This document shows positions 8,978 through 17,901 of a stretch of DNA of 64,000 nucleotides, in pieces. Positions within the stretch are counted from its first letter, which is position 1. Each line of letters starts with the position of its first letter. The notes under the pieces were generated by a model that saw only the letters and a program-made list of their open reading frames with translations, searched no databases and had not been told where the DNA came from. A program made the position numbers and the translations under genes. The DNA is from Legionella busanensis (lineage in GTDB: Bacteria > Pseudomonadota > Gammaproteobacteria > Legionellales > Legionellaceae). The stretch spans positions 2,387,001 to 2,451,000 of the forward strand of contig NZ_UGOD01000001.1 of the NCBI RefSeq assembly GCF_900461525.1, given 5' to 3'.

Positions 8978-8985
8978 GCTAAAAT
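8978..8985 (+). promoter_or_regulatory. Possible extended -10 promoter of parE
   Basis: TGCTAAAAT (8977-8985 region) fits an extended -10 element about 30 bases before the parE ATG; no good -35 hexamer is seen at 17 bp. A purine-rich ribosome site (AAGAAGTGA) follows before the start. Confidence 0.35.
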
Positions 8986-9014
8986 AGCTCTCTTTAAAAA
9001 GAAGTGATCAAGTC

Positions 9015-10904
9015 ATGTCTGATAATTATACGGCTCAAGCAATTGAAGTATTAAGCGGCCTTGAACCAGTACAACGCCGGCCAGGAATGTATACTGATAC
9101 AACTCGGCCTAATCATTTAGCACAAGAAGTGATTGATAATAGTGTTGATGAAGTTATTGCTGGTTTTGCCAACAGTATTACAGTGACACTCCATCAAGAT
9201 AATTCCATCGAAGTTACGGATAATGGCCGTGGCATGCCTGTAGATCTTCACCCGCAACTTGGTTTAAGTGGGGTTGAGGTTATTATGACACGCTTGCATG
9301 CAGGTGGAAAATTCTCGGATAAAAATTATACTTTTTCAGGTGGTTTACATGGCGTTGGGGTTTCTGTCGTTAACGCATTATCAGAGCATGTAGAAGTTAC
9401 TATTAAACGTAATGGCGTTGTTTATCAAATGTCTTTTGCTAATGGTGATAAGACACAAGAATTAAATGAAGTAGGTGTGGTAAAAAAACGAGATACGGGT
9501 ACAACAATTCGTTTTTGGCCTAATCCCAAGTATTTTGATTCACCTAAATTCTCAACTAAACAATTAATGCATGTATTAAGAGCAAAAGCAGTGTTGTGCC
9601 CTGGTTTAGCGATGACATTCATTAATAATATAACCCAAGAGAAGGCTTTTTGGTGTTTTGAGAAAGGGCTTGTTGATTATTTAAAACAATCTTTGCCAGC
9701 TGACTATTTCCCTGATGAACCTTTTACAGGTGAATTTTCAAGTGATGAAGCTACCGTTGACTGGGCGGTTGCTTGGTCACCTAATAGCGCTCCTTCTGGC
9801 TTAAACGAAAGTTATGTGAATTTAATTCCAACCATTCAAGGCGGAACGCATGTTAATGGTTTACGTGCAGGCCTCTTTGACGCGTTAGCTGCTTTTTGTG
9901 ATTTACGTAATTTACTACCACGTGGGGTAAAATTAACTGCTGATGATTTATGGGAGCCTTGCCAATATATTTTGTCAGTAAAAATGAAAGAGCCCCAATT
10001 TGCTGGTCAAACCAAAGAGCGACTTAGCTCAAGGCAAACGGCAGCTTTTGTAACGGGAGTAATTAAGGATGCTTTTGCTGTATGGCTTAATCATCATCGT
10101 AACTTTGGTGAAGCCATTGCTGCATTTGCTATTGAGCGCGCTCAAAGGCGACTTAAACAGTCTAAACAAGTCGCTCGTAAGCGTGTAAGCCAAGGTCCAG
10201 CTTTACCAGGTAAGCTTGCTGACTGTTTGCAACTTGATTTAAAACAAGCTGAATTATTTTTAGTAGAAGGAGATTCGGCAGGCGGTTCTGCAAAGCAAGC
10301 ACGTAATAAAGATTTCCAAGCTATATTACCCTTACGTGGTAAAATACTTAATACTTGGGAAATTGATTCCTCTCATGTTTTAGCCTCTCAGGAAATTCAT
10401 GATATATCTGTTGCTATTGGTGTTGATCCTGGCTCTGAAGATATATCTGGCTTACGTTATGGCAAAATTTGTATTTTAGCAGATGCTGATTCAGATGGCG
10501 CTCACATTGCCACCTTAATTTGTGCCCTTTTCCTTAGACATTTTAGACCACTTGTGAAAGCAGGACATGTATTCGTTGCTATGCCGCCTCTTTATCGCAT
10601 CGATGCAGGCAAGCAAGTTCATTATGCTCTTGATGAGGAAGAAAAACAAAAAATCATTACTAAGCTTACTAAGTCAAATGCAGGGAAAATTAATGTACAA
10701 CGTTTTAAAGGGCTAGGTGAAATGAATCCTATCCAGTTACGTGAAACAACTATGGATCCTAATACACGACGCTTAGTTCAGTTAACGCTTGAAGATGAAG
10801 ACACTTCTATGTCAATTATGGACATGTTGCTTGCTAAAAAGCGAGCTACTGATCGCAAAGCGTGGCTAGAAGACAAGGGAAATTTAGCTGATCCAGCGTT
10901 ATAA
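9015..10904 (+). CDS. parE: DNA topoisomerase IV subunit B
   Basis: ParE is the ATPase/TOPRIM subunit that with ParC decatenates chromosomes. The 629-aa length is standard for ParE rather than GyrB (no inserted domain). Visible features: the GHKL ATPase with VIDNSVDEV, TDNGRGMPV and FSGGLHGVGVSVVNALS, the transducer, TOPRIM LFLVEGDSAGGSAKQ, and the metal site ILADADSDGAHI, then QRFKGLGEMNP. The C-terminal end is MLLAKKRATDRKAWLEDKG with a short tail. The last 81 coding bases are duplicated about 1 kb downstream. parC is not in view. Confidence 0.97.
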   Translation: MSDNYTAQAIEVLSGLEPVQRRPGMYTDTTRPNHLAQEVIDNSVDEVIAGFANSITVTLHQDNSIEVTDNGRGMPVDLHPQLGLSGVEVIMTRLHAGGKFSDKNYTFSGGLHGVGVSVVNALSEHVEVTIKRNGVVYQMSFANGDKTQELNEVGVVKKRDTGTTIRFWPNPKYFDSPKFSTKQLMHVLRAKAVLCPGLAMTFINNITQEKAFWCFEKGLVDYLKQSLPADYFPDEPFTGEFSSDEATVDWAVAWSPNSAPSGLNESYVNLIPTIQGGTHVNGLRAGLFDALAAFCDLRNLLPRGVKLTADDLWEPCQYILSVKMKEPQFAGQTKERLSSRQTAAFVTGVIKDAFAVWLNHHRNFGEAIAAFAIERAQRRLKQSKQVARKRVSQGPALPGKLADCLQLDLKQAELFLVEGDSAGGSAKQARNKDFQAILPLRGKILNTWEIDSSHVLASQEIHDISVAIGVDPGSEDISGLRYGKICILADADSDGAHIATLICALFLRHFRPLVKAGHVFVAMPPLYRIDAGKQVHYALDEEEKQKIITKLTKSNAGKINVQRFKGLGEMNPIQLRETTMDPNTRRLVQLTLEDEDTSMSIMDMLLAKKRATDRKAWLEDKGNLADPAL

Positions 10905-10911
10905 ATGCTGG
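10824..10911 (+). repeat. Direct repeat, copy A (parE 3' end)
   Basis: Last 27 codons of parE with the stop and seven bases beyond. It matches 11810-11897 at 78 of 88 positions by direct alignment. See copy B. Confidence 0.9.
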
Positions 10912-11033
10912 GTTAGTCATCGAGTCGAGCCTAGATAGCCAACCAAAGATCTAAGGGTGCTCATTACAGGTGTCAAAATAATTTGCTCTAGATGAGAATT
11001 TAATAGTAAAAAAAGCTCCTGAATTGACTCTTA

Positions 11034-11055
11034 AAGGCACTTATTTATGTGCCTT
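11034..11055 (+). terminator. Hairpin downstream of parE
   Basis: AAGGCAC / GTGCCTT with an eight-base loop followed by GTCTTATCT. About 130 bp past the parE stop, in the segment between the two direct repeats. Confidence 0.45.
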
Positions 11056-11276
11056 GTCTTATCTAGACTTTAACCTAACTAATCTTTTCAGAAAATTACT
11101 TAAATCACTCAATAACATTGAAATTTGGTAACAAGAATAAATAGATAAAAGAGAAGCTAAGACTTACTAAACAAAAAACTTAGACAAATCGTTTATAATT
11201 AATGTATCTATGAGAGATTTTTTCTGGCCAAAGAACTATCTAACAAGAGTTACTGTAAAATGATTACGGAGGGTTT

Positions 11277-11507
11277 ATGAAAGAAAAAGATGCAATAGAA
11301 TTAGAAAAAATATATGGCTCAGCAGCCGTTGCAAATAAATTGAGACGAATTGCAGACGCTATTGAACAAACCAAAGGCTTCCAAATACAAATAAACAAAA
11401 AACGTATTTATGTACCCATTGACGTGTATGTTGAGTTTGAGTACGAAAAGGAAAGTGATGAATGCGAGCTTGGAATTGAAATAAAGTGGAAAAAAAATAA
11501 GAGTTAG
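11277..11507 (+). CDS. Amphi-Trp domain small protein
   Basis: 76 aa with a strong ribosome site (GGAGGG) before ATG 11277. The sequence follows the amphi-Trp pattern: an N-terminal helix with AAVANKLRRIADAIEQ, then alternating beta strands ending with charged/hydrophobic repeats and a closing ELGIEIKWKKN. The function of this small domain is not established. It is the only gene between the two copies of the parE 3' end, so it may be cargo of the event that made the duplication. Confidence 0.7.
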   Translation: MKEKDAIELEKIYGSAAVANKLRRIADAIEQTKGFQIQINKKRIYVPIDVYVEFEYEKESDECELGIEIKWKKNKS

Positions 11508-11809
11508 TTTTCTTGAGAAGTTAAATATTAATCATTTTACTTTTTAGATGGTGATTAAAATAATAAGTTTAAGGTTTTTTTTTCAAACATTTTATCTTTA
11601 AACTCTTCTTAATTTATTTTTATACTTAATTTATAGAAATTATATTTATACCTAATTACTCCTCTTAAATTCTTTATATTATGATTTACATAATATTTAC
11701 TCTCAGATCCTTATCAATAACAAATTCTAAATTGAAATTAGGCGTCTTACAAAACAACTACAATTGAGAAATTACCCAACATTTTGACTTAATTTTTTTA
11801 TTTTCATAT
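11508..11809. other. Intergenic, AT-rich
   Basis: About 300 bp of very AT-rich DNA between the amphi-Trp gene and the second parE-end copy. I see no gene or clear hairpin. Confidence 0.6.
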
Positions 11810-11897
11810 ATGCTGCTTGCTAAAAAGCGAGCTACTGATCGCAAAGCATGGCTAGAAGACAAGCATACTTTAGATGATCCAGCACTATAAACGCTGG
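11810..11897 (+). repeat. Direct repeat, copy B: orphan parE 3' end
   Basis: Second copy of the parE C-terminal codons. It begins abruptly at ATG (M-L-L-A-K-K-R) and keeps reading frame and stop (TAA at 11888-11890), coding for 26 residues ending DKHTLDDPAL against DKGNLADPAL in parE. Several differences are synonymous (GCG/GCA, TTG/CTG, GCG TTA/GCA CTA), so this end diverged as coding DNA before it was stranded. Upstream sequence is AT-rich and unrelated to parE, and no ribosome site precedes it. It is best read as a gene-end remnant, not a gene. Confidence 0.85.
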
Positions 11898-12223
11898 ACT
11901 GGTTACCTACTTTGATCAAAAAATCCTTATACCTTTTATTATTTTATTCTAAACATTATTTTGAAATACAGTTTTAGCACTGTTCTTATCAAATTTAACC
12001 TTAAGCCTTCTTATTATCTTTTTTTATTTAATTATCTCAATTAAACTAATTATTTGTTAAAAGCAATCGCTTAATGAGTAAACTGCACCTATTTTTATAT
12101 ACTCTTATAGCTTAACCTACTTGCACTTTTTAATCAGTCTAAATGTAAATTATTAAATATATTTAATTATATTTTTACTAGTATGTATAATATACGACCA
12201 TAAATTGAGTAGTATTAACTTGT
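11898..12223. other. Intergenic, AT-rich
   Basis: No gene seen. Just before the next gene is an AT-rich promoter-like stretch with TATAAT-like TATAATAT at about 12185-12192. Confidence 0.5.
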
Positions 12224-12982
12224 ATGTCTAAGCTTAAAACAGAATTAAACTCTTTTATTGATAAATTAGATAAACTAGATTTTATGTCTGAATGTTTTGC
12301 AAGGCTAAAGGAAAAAGTTGATGAAGTGCTACTCTTTGGTAAAGCAAATAGCCCAATTGCTGAGAGAGTAGTCAGCCTTTACTGTACAAATAGCAATAAT
12401 AATAAAAATCAGTTCTTTCCAGTTAACCACTCTAGAAAAGAGCTTGATGTGCTTCCCGCAGTAATAGCTGATAGCCTTCGTTTCTTTGATAAAGAACAAA
12501 GAAATCTACAAAAAATTATTGAGCCATTTTCCCTATATTCTAAGTATTTTGAGGACGCTTATTTGTATGGAACAGGAACATGTGAAAACTATGCCATCGT
12601 TGGCGCTTATTTCCTAATGGCTGAATTTGATGATATTGAGTTATCAATAGAAACCTTAAATTCAGATCAGAGTCATACTTATATTAGAGTCCATACAACA
12701 CCTGAATATGTTTTTGATTTTTGGGGCGATTTTTTATGCGAATATACTGATACGCCAACCTGGAATGAATGTGTTGGTGAACTATATCCACGTAATGATA
12801 AATCTCACACTAAAATTAATATTACGTTTTCTAATCGTGAGCAATTAATTAATCTAGGCGAAGATATTTTTTCCAAAAAAAATGAAGAACAACGACTTAA
12901 AATAATTAATCAAGTTGAAATACTACTAGATAAAGAGTATCAATTTGACAAAAATATTTCAAAAAATTGTGACGTAAGGTAA
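12224..12982 (+). CDS. Transglutaminase-like / papain-fold candidate (C-H-D)
   Basis: 252 aa, no signal peptide. A Cys-His-Asp series in the order and setting of transglutaminase-like proteins is visible: C120 at the start of a helix (GTGTCENYAIVGAYFL), H151 at a strand start (SHTYIRVH) and D165 in the next strand (YVFDFWGDF). The short spacing (31 and 14 residues) fits transglutaminase/NAT-fold hydrolases. The N-terminal 110 residues are helical. Activity could be protease, amidase or transglutaminase; no family is firmly recognised. A lone gene among other effector candidates. Confidence 0.6.
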   Translation: MSKLKTELNSFIDKLDKLDFMSECFARLKEKVDEVLLFGKANSPIAERVVSLYCTNSNNNKNQFFPVNHSRKELDVLPAVIADSLRFFDKEQRNLQKIIEPFSLYSKYFEDAYLYGTGTCENYAIVGAYFLMAEFDDIELSIETLNSDQSHTYIRVHTTPEYVFDFWGDFLCEYTDTPTWNECVGELYPRNDKSHTKINITFSNREQLINLGEDIFSKKNEEQRLKIINQVEILLDKEYQFDKNISKNCDVR

Positions 12983-13188
12983 GCGCTTAGCTGTGTTGAA
13001 TTTAGTTTTATCACTAAATTTTTCATATTGAAAATAATGATAGTTTTTACCTAAAATTATTAATAATAGTCTTGATAGGATGCAATGTAGAAAAGCTTTT
13101 GGTTGCCTAAAACATTAAATGGCTAATAGTCGATGGTAAACTTTACATTATACAAAGCAGAGATATTACCGCATAAATTATATTAGAG

Positions 13189-13233
13189 AATTACCTACGC
13201 GTAAGCCTAATTTAAACTTACATGTAGGTAATT
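13189..13233. terminator. Convergent terminator hairpin
   Basis: AATTACCTAC / GTAGGTAATT with an inner GTAAG/CTTAC stem, placed between the convergent genes ending at 12982 (+) and 13242 (-). AT-rich flanks on both sides suit a bidirectional terminator. Confidence 0.5.
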
Positions 13234-13241
13234 ATTACTGT

Positions 13242-13646
13242 TTAACGATTATAAATTGTGTAGTTAAGTTGATTTAATGAACCACTTGCAGCAACTGAGT
13301 AATCACTTGCAGGTGAGGTATCTGCATAACTACAACCTAAACCAGTATTAGCTAAGTTAAAATGAATTTTAACTGTTTTACTTGGTAAAGTTATAGTGTG
13401 AAATACAAGTTCGCCAGTCATAGGTAAATTAGTTGTATTATTTACTGTAAATACTTGCTCTGTTTTACTATCAAGTTTTTGAATACCACCAGGGCTTAAC
13501 TTACCACCATGTAATTTAATCTTAGTTACCAATAAATCATCAGCCAAGTCGTTTTTTAGCTTAATTTCAAATCCATCACAAGGAAGAGCTGCAGCCATCT
13601 GTGATACAAATAAGGAAGCCAGCGCTGCTAATTTTATTGTTTTCAT
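13242..13646 (-). CDS. Small exported protein, unknown
   Basis: 134 aa with a good ribosome site (AAAGGTAG) and a clear signal peptide: MKTIKLAALASLFVSQMAAA, cleavage near ALPCDG. The mature ~113 aa look all-beta (alternating FEIKLKNDL, LLVTKIKL, TVKIHFNL) with two Cys (in PCDGF and LGCSY) that could form a disulfide. A periplasmic or secreted beta-sandwich is likely. No family recognised. Confidence 0.75.
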   Translation of the reverse strand: MKTIKLAALASLFVSQMAAALPCDGFEIKLKNDLADDLLVTKIKLHGGKLSPGGIQKLDSKTEQVFTVNNTTNLPMTGELVFHTITLPSKTVKIHFNLANTGLGCSYADTSPASDYSVAASGSLNQLNYTIYNR

Positions 13647-13899
13647 ATTTAAACTACCTTTTAAAAATTGGCTCTATAACAAAGCCTTATTAAAAATAAT
13701 TGCACCTATAAAAATGTAATATTTTCATTAATTAGATTTTTAATAGGGTATTAATCAAAATTCATTTAAAAAATGAACAAGGTAGTATCTTTAAATATCA
13801 AAAATTAATCAAGGTGTTTTTATTTATTAGATAAGTGTTTTAGAATTAAGTTAAAAATATGAATTTAGGTTATTAAATTAATATTTGCATAAAAATAAA
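13647..13899. other. Intergenic, AT-rich
   Basis: Promoter region of the exported protein gene plus AT-rich DNA. I see no additional gene. Confidence 0.5.
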
Positions 13900-13926
13900 C
13901 CTTAATTGCGCTACGCTACATTAAGG
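13900..13926 (-). terminator. Intrinsic terminator of the gene at 13961-14314
   Basis: CCTTAAT / ATTAAGG stem read on the minus strand and followed there by GTTTATTTTT. This is a good hairpin plus U-rich tract 35 bases past the stop. Confidence 0.6.
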
Positions 13927-13960
13927 CTACATGATTGAATTTAAATGCTAGAACTAAGGG

Positions 13961-14314
13961 TTAAGACATTGCTCGATGATAAACATTAATACCATGATTA
14001 ACGACATCAACTAAATTAGCCGGTTTAGGAATTGTCGAGTTACTAGAAAAAAAGGCTATTCCTGCTTGTACTCCGCGTACGTAGTTAGCAGCCGCACCTA
14101 AACAGTTTAAAGTATTAGGCGCAATCGCTTCAAAAGCATGAATAGCGACATCTGGTAAATACTCTATAGCGGCAGCTTCAGGATTATTAATATATTGCAT
14201 CATAACAAGGCCTGCAACTAGTGCATTATAACCTCGATAAACGGTACCCCAGTTTAATAAATTATACATGCTTACTTGGTGTTCTTGCTTCTTTATTTGT
14301 CCAGTTTGCTTCAT
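13961..14314 (-). CDS. Small Ala-rich protein, unknown
   Basis: 117 aa with a strong ribosome site (AAGGAG eight bases before ATG). The middle is Ala/Gly-rich and weakly hydrophobic (VYRGYNALVAGLVMMQYI; AAANYVRGVQAGIAFF), which could be one or two membrane-associated helices. There is no typical signal peptide; the N-terminus is polar (MKQTGQIKKQEHQ). No family recognised. Confidence 0.65.
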   Translation of the reverse strand: MKQTGQIKKQEHQVSMYNLLNWGTVYRGYNALVAGLVMMQYINNPEAAAIEYLPDVAIHAFEAIAPNTLNCLGAAANYVRGVQAGIAFFSSNSTIPKPANLVDVVNHGINVYHRAMS

Positions 14315-14743
14315 GCTATTACTCCTTTATAAATTAAACCAAATAATATTTATAGGCATTATATCTTATCATTTTTTAGATAAAAAGTTGCAAAAAAATT
14401 TAATATTATTAGAGGCTTACAAAAATTTGTGTGGCCTTTATGAAGCAGCGAATAATAAAGATTGTATTTGTTAAATTATCAAAAGGTTTATGTTTCATTA
14501 TTCTCAATATATCTAATTTTTTTCGCCTGTATTAATACTTCTAATCAAATATTAGGGCTTAATAATAGCAACGCCGAAAAAATTTAATCAGATAAACCAC
14601 CTGTAATTAAACAAATAACAGTATGGATCACCCCTCCATAGTTTCGGCTATGAAATCGGTCTATCTCTAATCTATTAGTTAAATTTGAGAACAGGGCTAT
14701 ACTGTACTAATCTTGAATTAGAATTAATTTGAGAGAAAACAAA
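14315..14743. other. Intergenic between divergent genes
   Basis: About 430 bp. A weak frame on the plus strand up to 14474 has no ribosome site and overlaps the minus-strand leader, so I do not call it. The final part holds the promoter of the P-loop gene. Confidence 0.45.
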
Positions 14744-15334
14744 ATGCGCATAGCAGTTTCCGGCACTCATTCTGTTGGAAAAAGTACCTTTGTCAAAGAT
14801 TTCTTATATGCATATCCTGATTATAAACATGAGGAAGAGCCCTATCGTGTTTTAAGAGAGTTTTATGATATTAAGTTTGGTAATAAGTCCACGCGTTTTC
14901 ATAATGGTATACAGCTTTATTATAATATCACTCGCGTACAGAGTTACCTATCTTCATTAGATAATGTCATTTTTGATCGTTGTCCTATCGATTATATTGC
15001 TTATTCCCTTTATACCGCTAATCACAAACAAACTGATATTAATCTCGCTTTTGTAGAGGGTATGATTGAGCCTGTACTTAATTCACTTAAAAACCTTGAT
15101 CTCATCTTGTTTATTCCAATCACTGAAAAACATTTAATAGAAATAGAAGATGATGGTATTCGTCCTACTGATCAAAGTTATCGTAATGAAGTAGATGCTA
15201 TATTTAAATCAATTTATAGAGAGAAATTATTTGGCATTATGTCCCAGGCGAATTTACCTAAAGTAATAGAAATTTGGGGTACACGCGAACAAAGAATAAC
15301 TCAAGTTTCGGATTTATTAAATGAAGAAAAGTAA
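14744..15334 (+). CDS. P-loop kinase-like ATPase (AAA_28/NadR-like)
   Basis: 196 aa from ATG 14744, preceded by GAGAG; an upstream TTG is less likely. Walker A is at the N-terminus (RIAVSGTHSVGKSTFVKDF), followed by EEEPYRVLRE and a Walker B-like strand with the kinase-type NVIFDRCPIDYIAYSL, then DLILFIPITEKHLIEIEDDGIRP. The arrangement resembles nucleoside/nicotinamide riboside kinase-like P-loop proteins of the AAA_28 type. The substrate is unknown. It overlaps the following hydrolase gene by 14 bp, so the two are translated from one mRNA. Confidence 0.8.
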   Translation: MRIAVSGTHSVGKSTFVKDFLYAYPDYKHEEEPYRVLREFYDIKFGNKSTRFHNGIQLYYNITRVQSYLSSLDNVIFDRCPIDYIAYSLYTANHKQTDINLAFVEGMIEPVLNSLKNLDLILFIPITEKHLIEIEDDGIRPTDQSYRNEVDAIFKSIYREKLFGIMSQANLPKVIEIWGTREQRITQVSDLLNEEK

Positions 15335-16250
15335 AGAGCCTGTCTGGATGAAAAAAGGGCCAGCTCAGCATTTTTATCAACATCTTCTTAAAAATAAATC
15401 GATTGTGCAACAATGGCTAACTATTTTAAGGTCAGCTTGGGGTGATCCCGGGCATCCAGATTTAGAAAAATATTTAGATGTTTCCTATAAAAAACAAGTT
15501 ATTAAGAGTAAAGATAATTTAGACATTCCAATTTCTCTTTTCATACCTAAACAATTAGATAGTTCTGCAGTCTTTATTTATATTCATGGAGGTGGATGGA
15601 TTGCACCTACAGCTGGAAAGCATCAAGCTTGGGCTAAAAAAATTGCTCACTTAAGTAAGATAAAAGTTATCAGCATTGATTACCGTTTAGCACCTGAGCA
15701 TCCTTATCCAGCGGCTTTAGAAGACTGTGTGACGGTCTATGAATATATACGAGCTAATTCTAAGGCTAAAGTTTTTATTGGGGGCGATTCAGCTGGTGGT
15801 AACCTTGCAGCTGCAGTAGCACTTTATTGCGCTGATCATGCCATTGCCATACCTGATAAAATACTATGTTTATGCCCATTAATGGACTTTCATTTTGAAA
15901 ACTACCCTTCTATTTTCGAGCTCGGTATAGGTAACCCTCGGGGAGATTCTAGCTTATTAGCGTTTGAAAGATTTTGCTATGTTCCAGACAAAAAAGATTG
16001 GAAAATTCCTTACGTCAGTCCTATGTATGGACAATTGCAGAACTTACCCGAAACGTTGATTTTAATTGCAGAAGATGATCCATTACGGGATGATAATATT
16101 GCTTTTGTTGAAAAATTAAAGGCAGCCAATGTTAAAGTAACTATTTTATCCTACAAGGATATGCCACATACTTTTTATACCTACCCTCAATTTTTACCTA
16201 AACAAGCGCAATCTGCTAATGAAGCAATTAGCCAATTTATTATTAAATAA
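15321..16250 (+). CDS. Alpha/beta hydrolase, HSL (hormone-sensitive lipase) family
   Basis: 309 aa. Oxyanion motif HGGGW in FIYIHGGGWIAP, nucleophile elbow GDSAGG (catalytic Ser in IGGDSAGGNLAAA), Asp in AEDDPLRDDN and His in MPHTFYTYP form the expected triad. It acts on short-chain esters or similar small substrates in the cytosol; no signal peptide. The start overlaps the end of the P-loop gene, indicating translational coupling. The pairing suggests a small-molecule modification, but the substrate cannot be deduced. Confidence 0.92.
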   Translation: MKKSKEPVWMKKGPAQHFYQHLLKNKSIVQQWLTILRSAWGDPGHPDLEKYLDVSYKKQVIKSKDNLDIPISLFIPKQLDSSAVFIYIHGGGWIAPTAGKHQAWAKKIAHLSKIKVISIDYRLAPEHPYPAALEDCVTVYEYIRANSKAKVFIGGDSAGGNLAAAVALYCADHAIAIPDKILCLCPLMDFHFENYPSIFELGIGNPRGDSSLLAFERFCYVPDKKDWKIPYVSPMYGQLQNLPETLILIAEDDPLRDDNIAFVEKLKAANVKVTILSYKDMPHTFYTYPQFLPKQAQSANEAISQFIIK

Positions 16251-16413
16251 TGACTGAAGTAGCTCGGGTAGCTTAGATACAATGTTGAATCCATCCAGAT
16301 AAGGTAGTAGGTGATGGAAGTAGAGTAAATTACCGCTACTATCCATTCTACTAAATCTACTTAAAACTTAATACTTTCTGAGTTAAACTATTTCTGTAAA
16401 ACCACTAATAATT

Positions 16414-17436
16414 TTACTGCTTTTTATTCATATGATTTTGTTGGGTTTCCTCAGCTAATATCTCTTCGGATTTTAATTTTTTTCCAGCAGGGACAAAAAA
16501 ACCTCCTCCTCGCTTTTTACCAAAACCTGCTGGTACAGGGTAACCATGTTGTGCCAACAGGTCTTCTACTATCTTCGTGTTCTTATTTACCGCATTAATA
16601 TCTTCGACTTTTGGCAAGGCAACTGTTTGTTTTGGCACCTGTGTTAATCTCTCGCCCGCTGGCTTAATAAAATTATTTTCTTTACCACTTTCTGGTAACG
16701 GAATTTTTGATTTTTTTAGCAAATCTAGTAATTCTGGACTACATTGTAGATGACTGTAATCAACGCTTTTCTCTTCTACTTTCTCTTGAGTAGAAGTTCC
16801 AGCCGGTTGTGCAATCACATCCATTGAGTATGCTTGGTTTGGCTGGGGTAAATAAGTTTCTGAATTTTGCGTAAATTCTTCTGTATTCCCAGTTAAAGCA
16901 GACAAAATATCTAATTCTTCTAAAGGATCTATCTCTTGATCCCCAAACATCTTTTTCCATAGCAAGTTATCTAATTGAACAGATTCTTCAGATTGGCCAG
17001 CTGCGACTTCTGGATTAAAAACTGGATTATCATGTTGTTCGCTACTTTCAGTCCTTTGTAAATCTAATTCAATTGGATGAAAAAAGTTATATAATTGAAT
17101 ATCTTCTTCAATTAAGTTTGGCATATCTCCTAAAGTAAATTCCTGCTGAACTTCCTCTTTTTGTTCCACTATAATAGTAGGATTACTTTGTTGCTTGGTC
17201 GTTTTATCCTCAGTTTCTAAGTACGCTTGAAGAGAGGCAATTAATGCTTTAGGTAAAGAGGAAAATTGCGATTTATATTTCTCTAAAATATAATCACACA
17301 TTTGCTTTTCTGTAACAAGAAATACTTTTTTAAGTTGGACAATACTCTGGCCAGCTTTGATAATTTCATCAACTTTTGGTTCACTAAGCTTTGTTAGTAA
17401 ATTAACACTAGGTATTGGCTTTGTAGTAAGTGGCAT
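16414..17436 (-). CDS. Unknown Gln/Glu/Pro-rich protein, candidate effector
   Basis: 340 aa, strong ribosome site (AGGAG). An N-terminal helical region (about 1-80, with VNLLTKLSEPKVDEIIKAG) is followed by a long acidic, Gln/Ser/Thr-rich disordered middle (80-230) and a basic tail with two PAG-containing motifs (GFGKKRGGGFFVPAGKKLK, about 300-320). No enzyme motif. Composition suggests a scaffold or a protein acting inside a host cell, without direct evidence. Confidence 0.65.
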   Translation of the reverse strand: MPLTTKPIPSVNLLTKLSEPKVDEIIKAGQSIVQLKKVFLVTEKQMCDYILEKYKSQFSSLPKALIASLQAYLETEDKTTKQQSNPTIIVEQKEEVQQEFTLGDMPNLIEEDIQLYNFFHPIELDLQRTESSEQHDNPVFNPEVAAGQSEESVQLDNLLWKKMFGDQEIDPLEELDILSALTGNTEEFTQNSETYLPQPNQAYSMDVIAQPAGTSTQEKVEEKSVDYSHLQCSPELLDLLKKSKIPLPESGKENNFIKPAGERLTQVPKQTVALPKVEDINAVNKNTKIVEDLLAQHGYPVPAGFGKKRGGGFFVPAGKKLKSEEILAEETQQNHMNKKQ

Positions 17437-17901
17437 AATAGCTCCTAATTAAAATATAGAACAAATATTATACAAAATTTTTATTAATGAATTATTAAAT
17501 ATTGATAAAATTTTGCACAAATAGAATTAATTACTACTTATTTAGATGGTGAATACATTGAATTAGTACTTATAATAAAGTTAGTTGAATTTAATAAAAT
17601 CTTTAATAATCAATTGCTTGTTTTTTAATATGTTATTTATACTTTATATGTCTGGGTGTAATTTATTTCTTTTTGTTGCAAATAAAGTAAAAATTATAAA
17701 AACTCAAATCGAGACACTGTTTAGCTGTATATAGCCGAAATAATTAGTTTATAAAAACCGCTTCATTTTGATTATCAGCTCTCTTCCTTTAATTGTTGTC
17801 CTAGGCTATCTTTAAGGACTGAAAGCCTCTTACCAGGATGATAAATTGCTTAAGTTTACTCTGATCACCCCCTAATCGGTTATTGCTATTACCTAACTAA
17901 C
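17437..17901. other. Intergenic, AT-rich
   Basis: 465 bp without a gene or a clear repeat that I can support. Confidence 0.6.

Noticed and set aside
9425-9622. Minus-strand frame inside parE
   Set aside because: Antisense to a conserved essential gene, no ribosome site.
11810-11890. 26-codon open frame as a real gene
   Set aside because: It is the copied parE C-terminus with no ribosome site; kept as a repeat instead.
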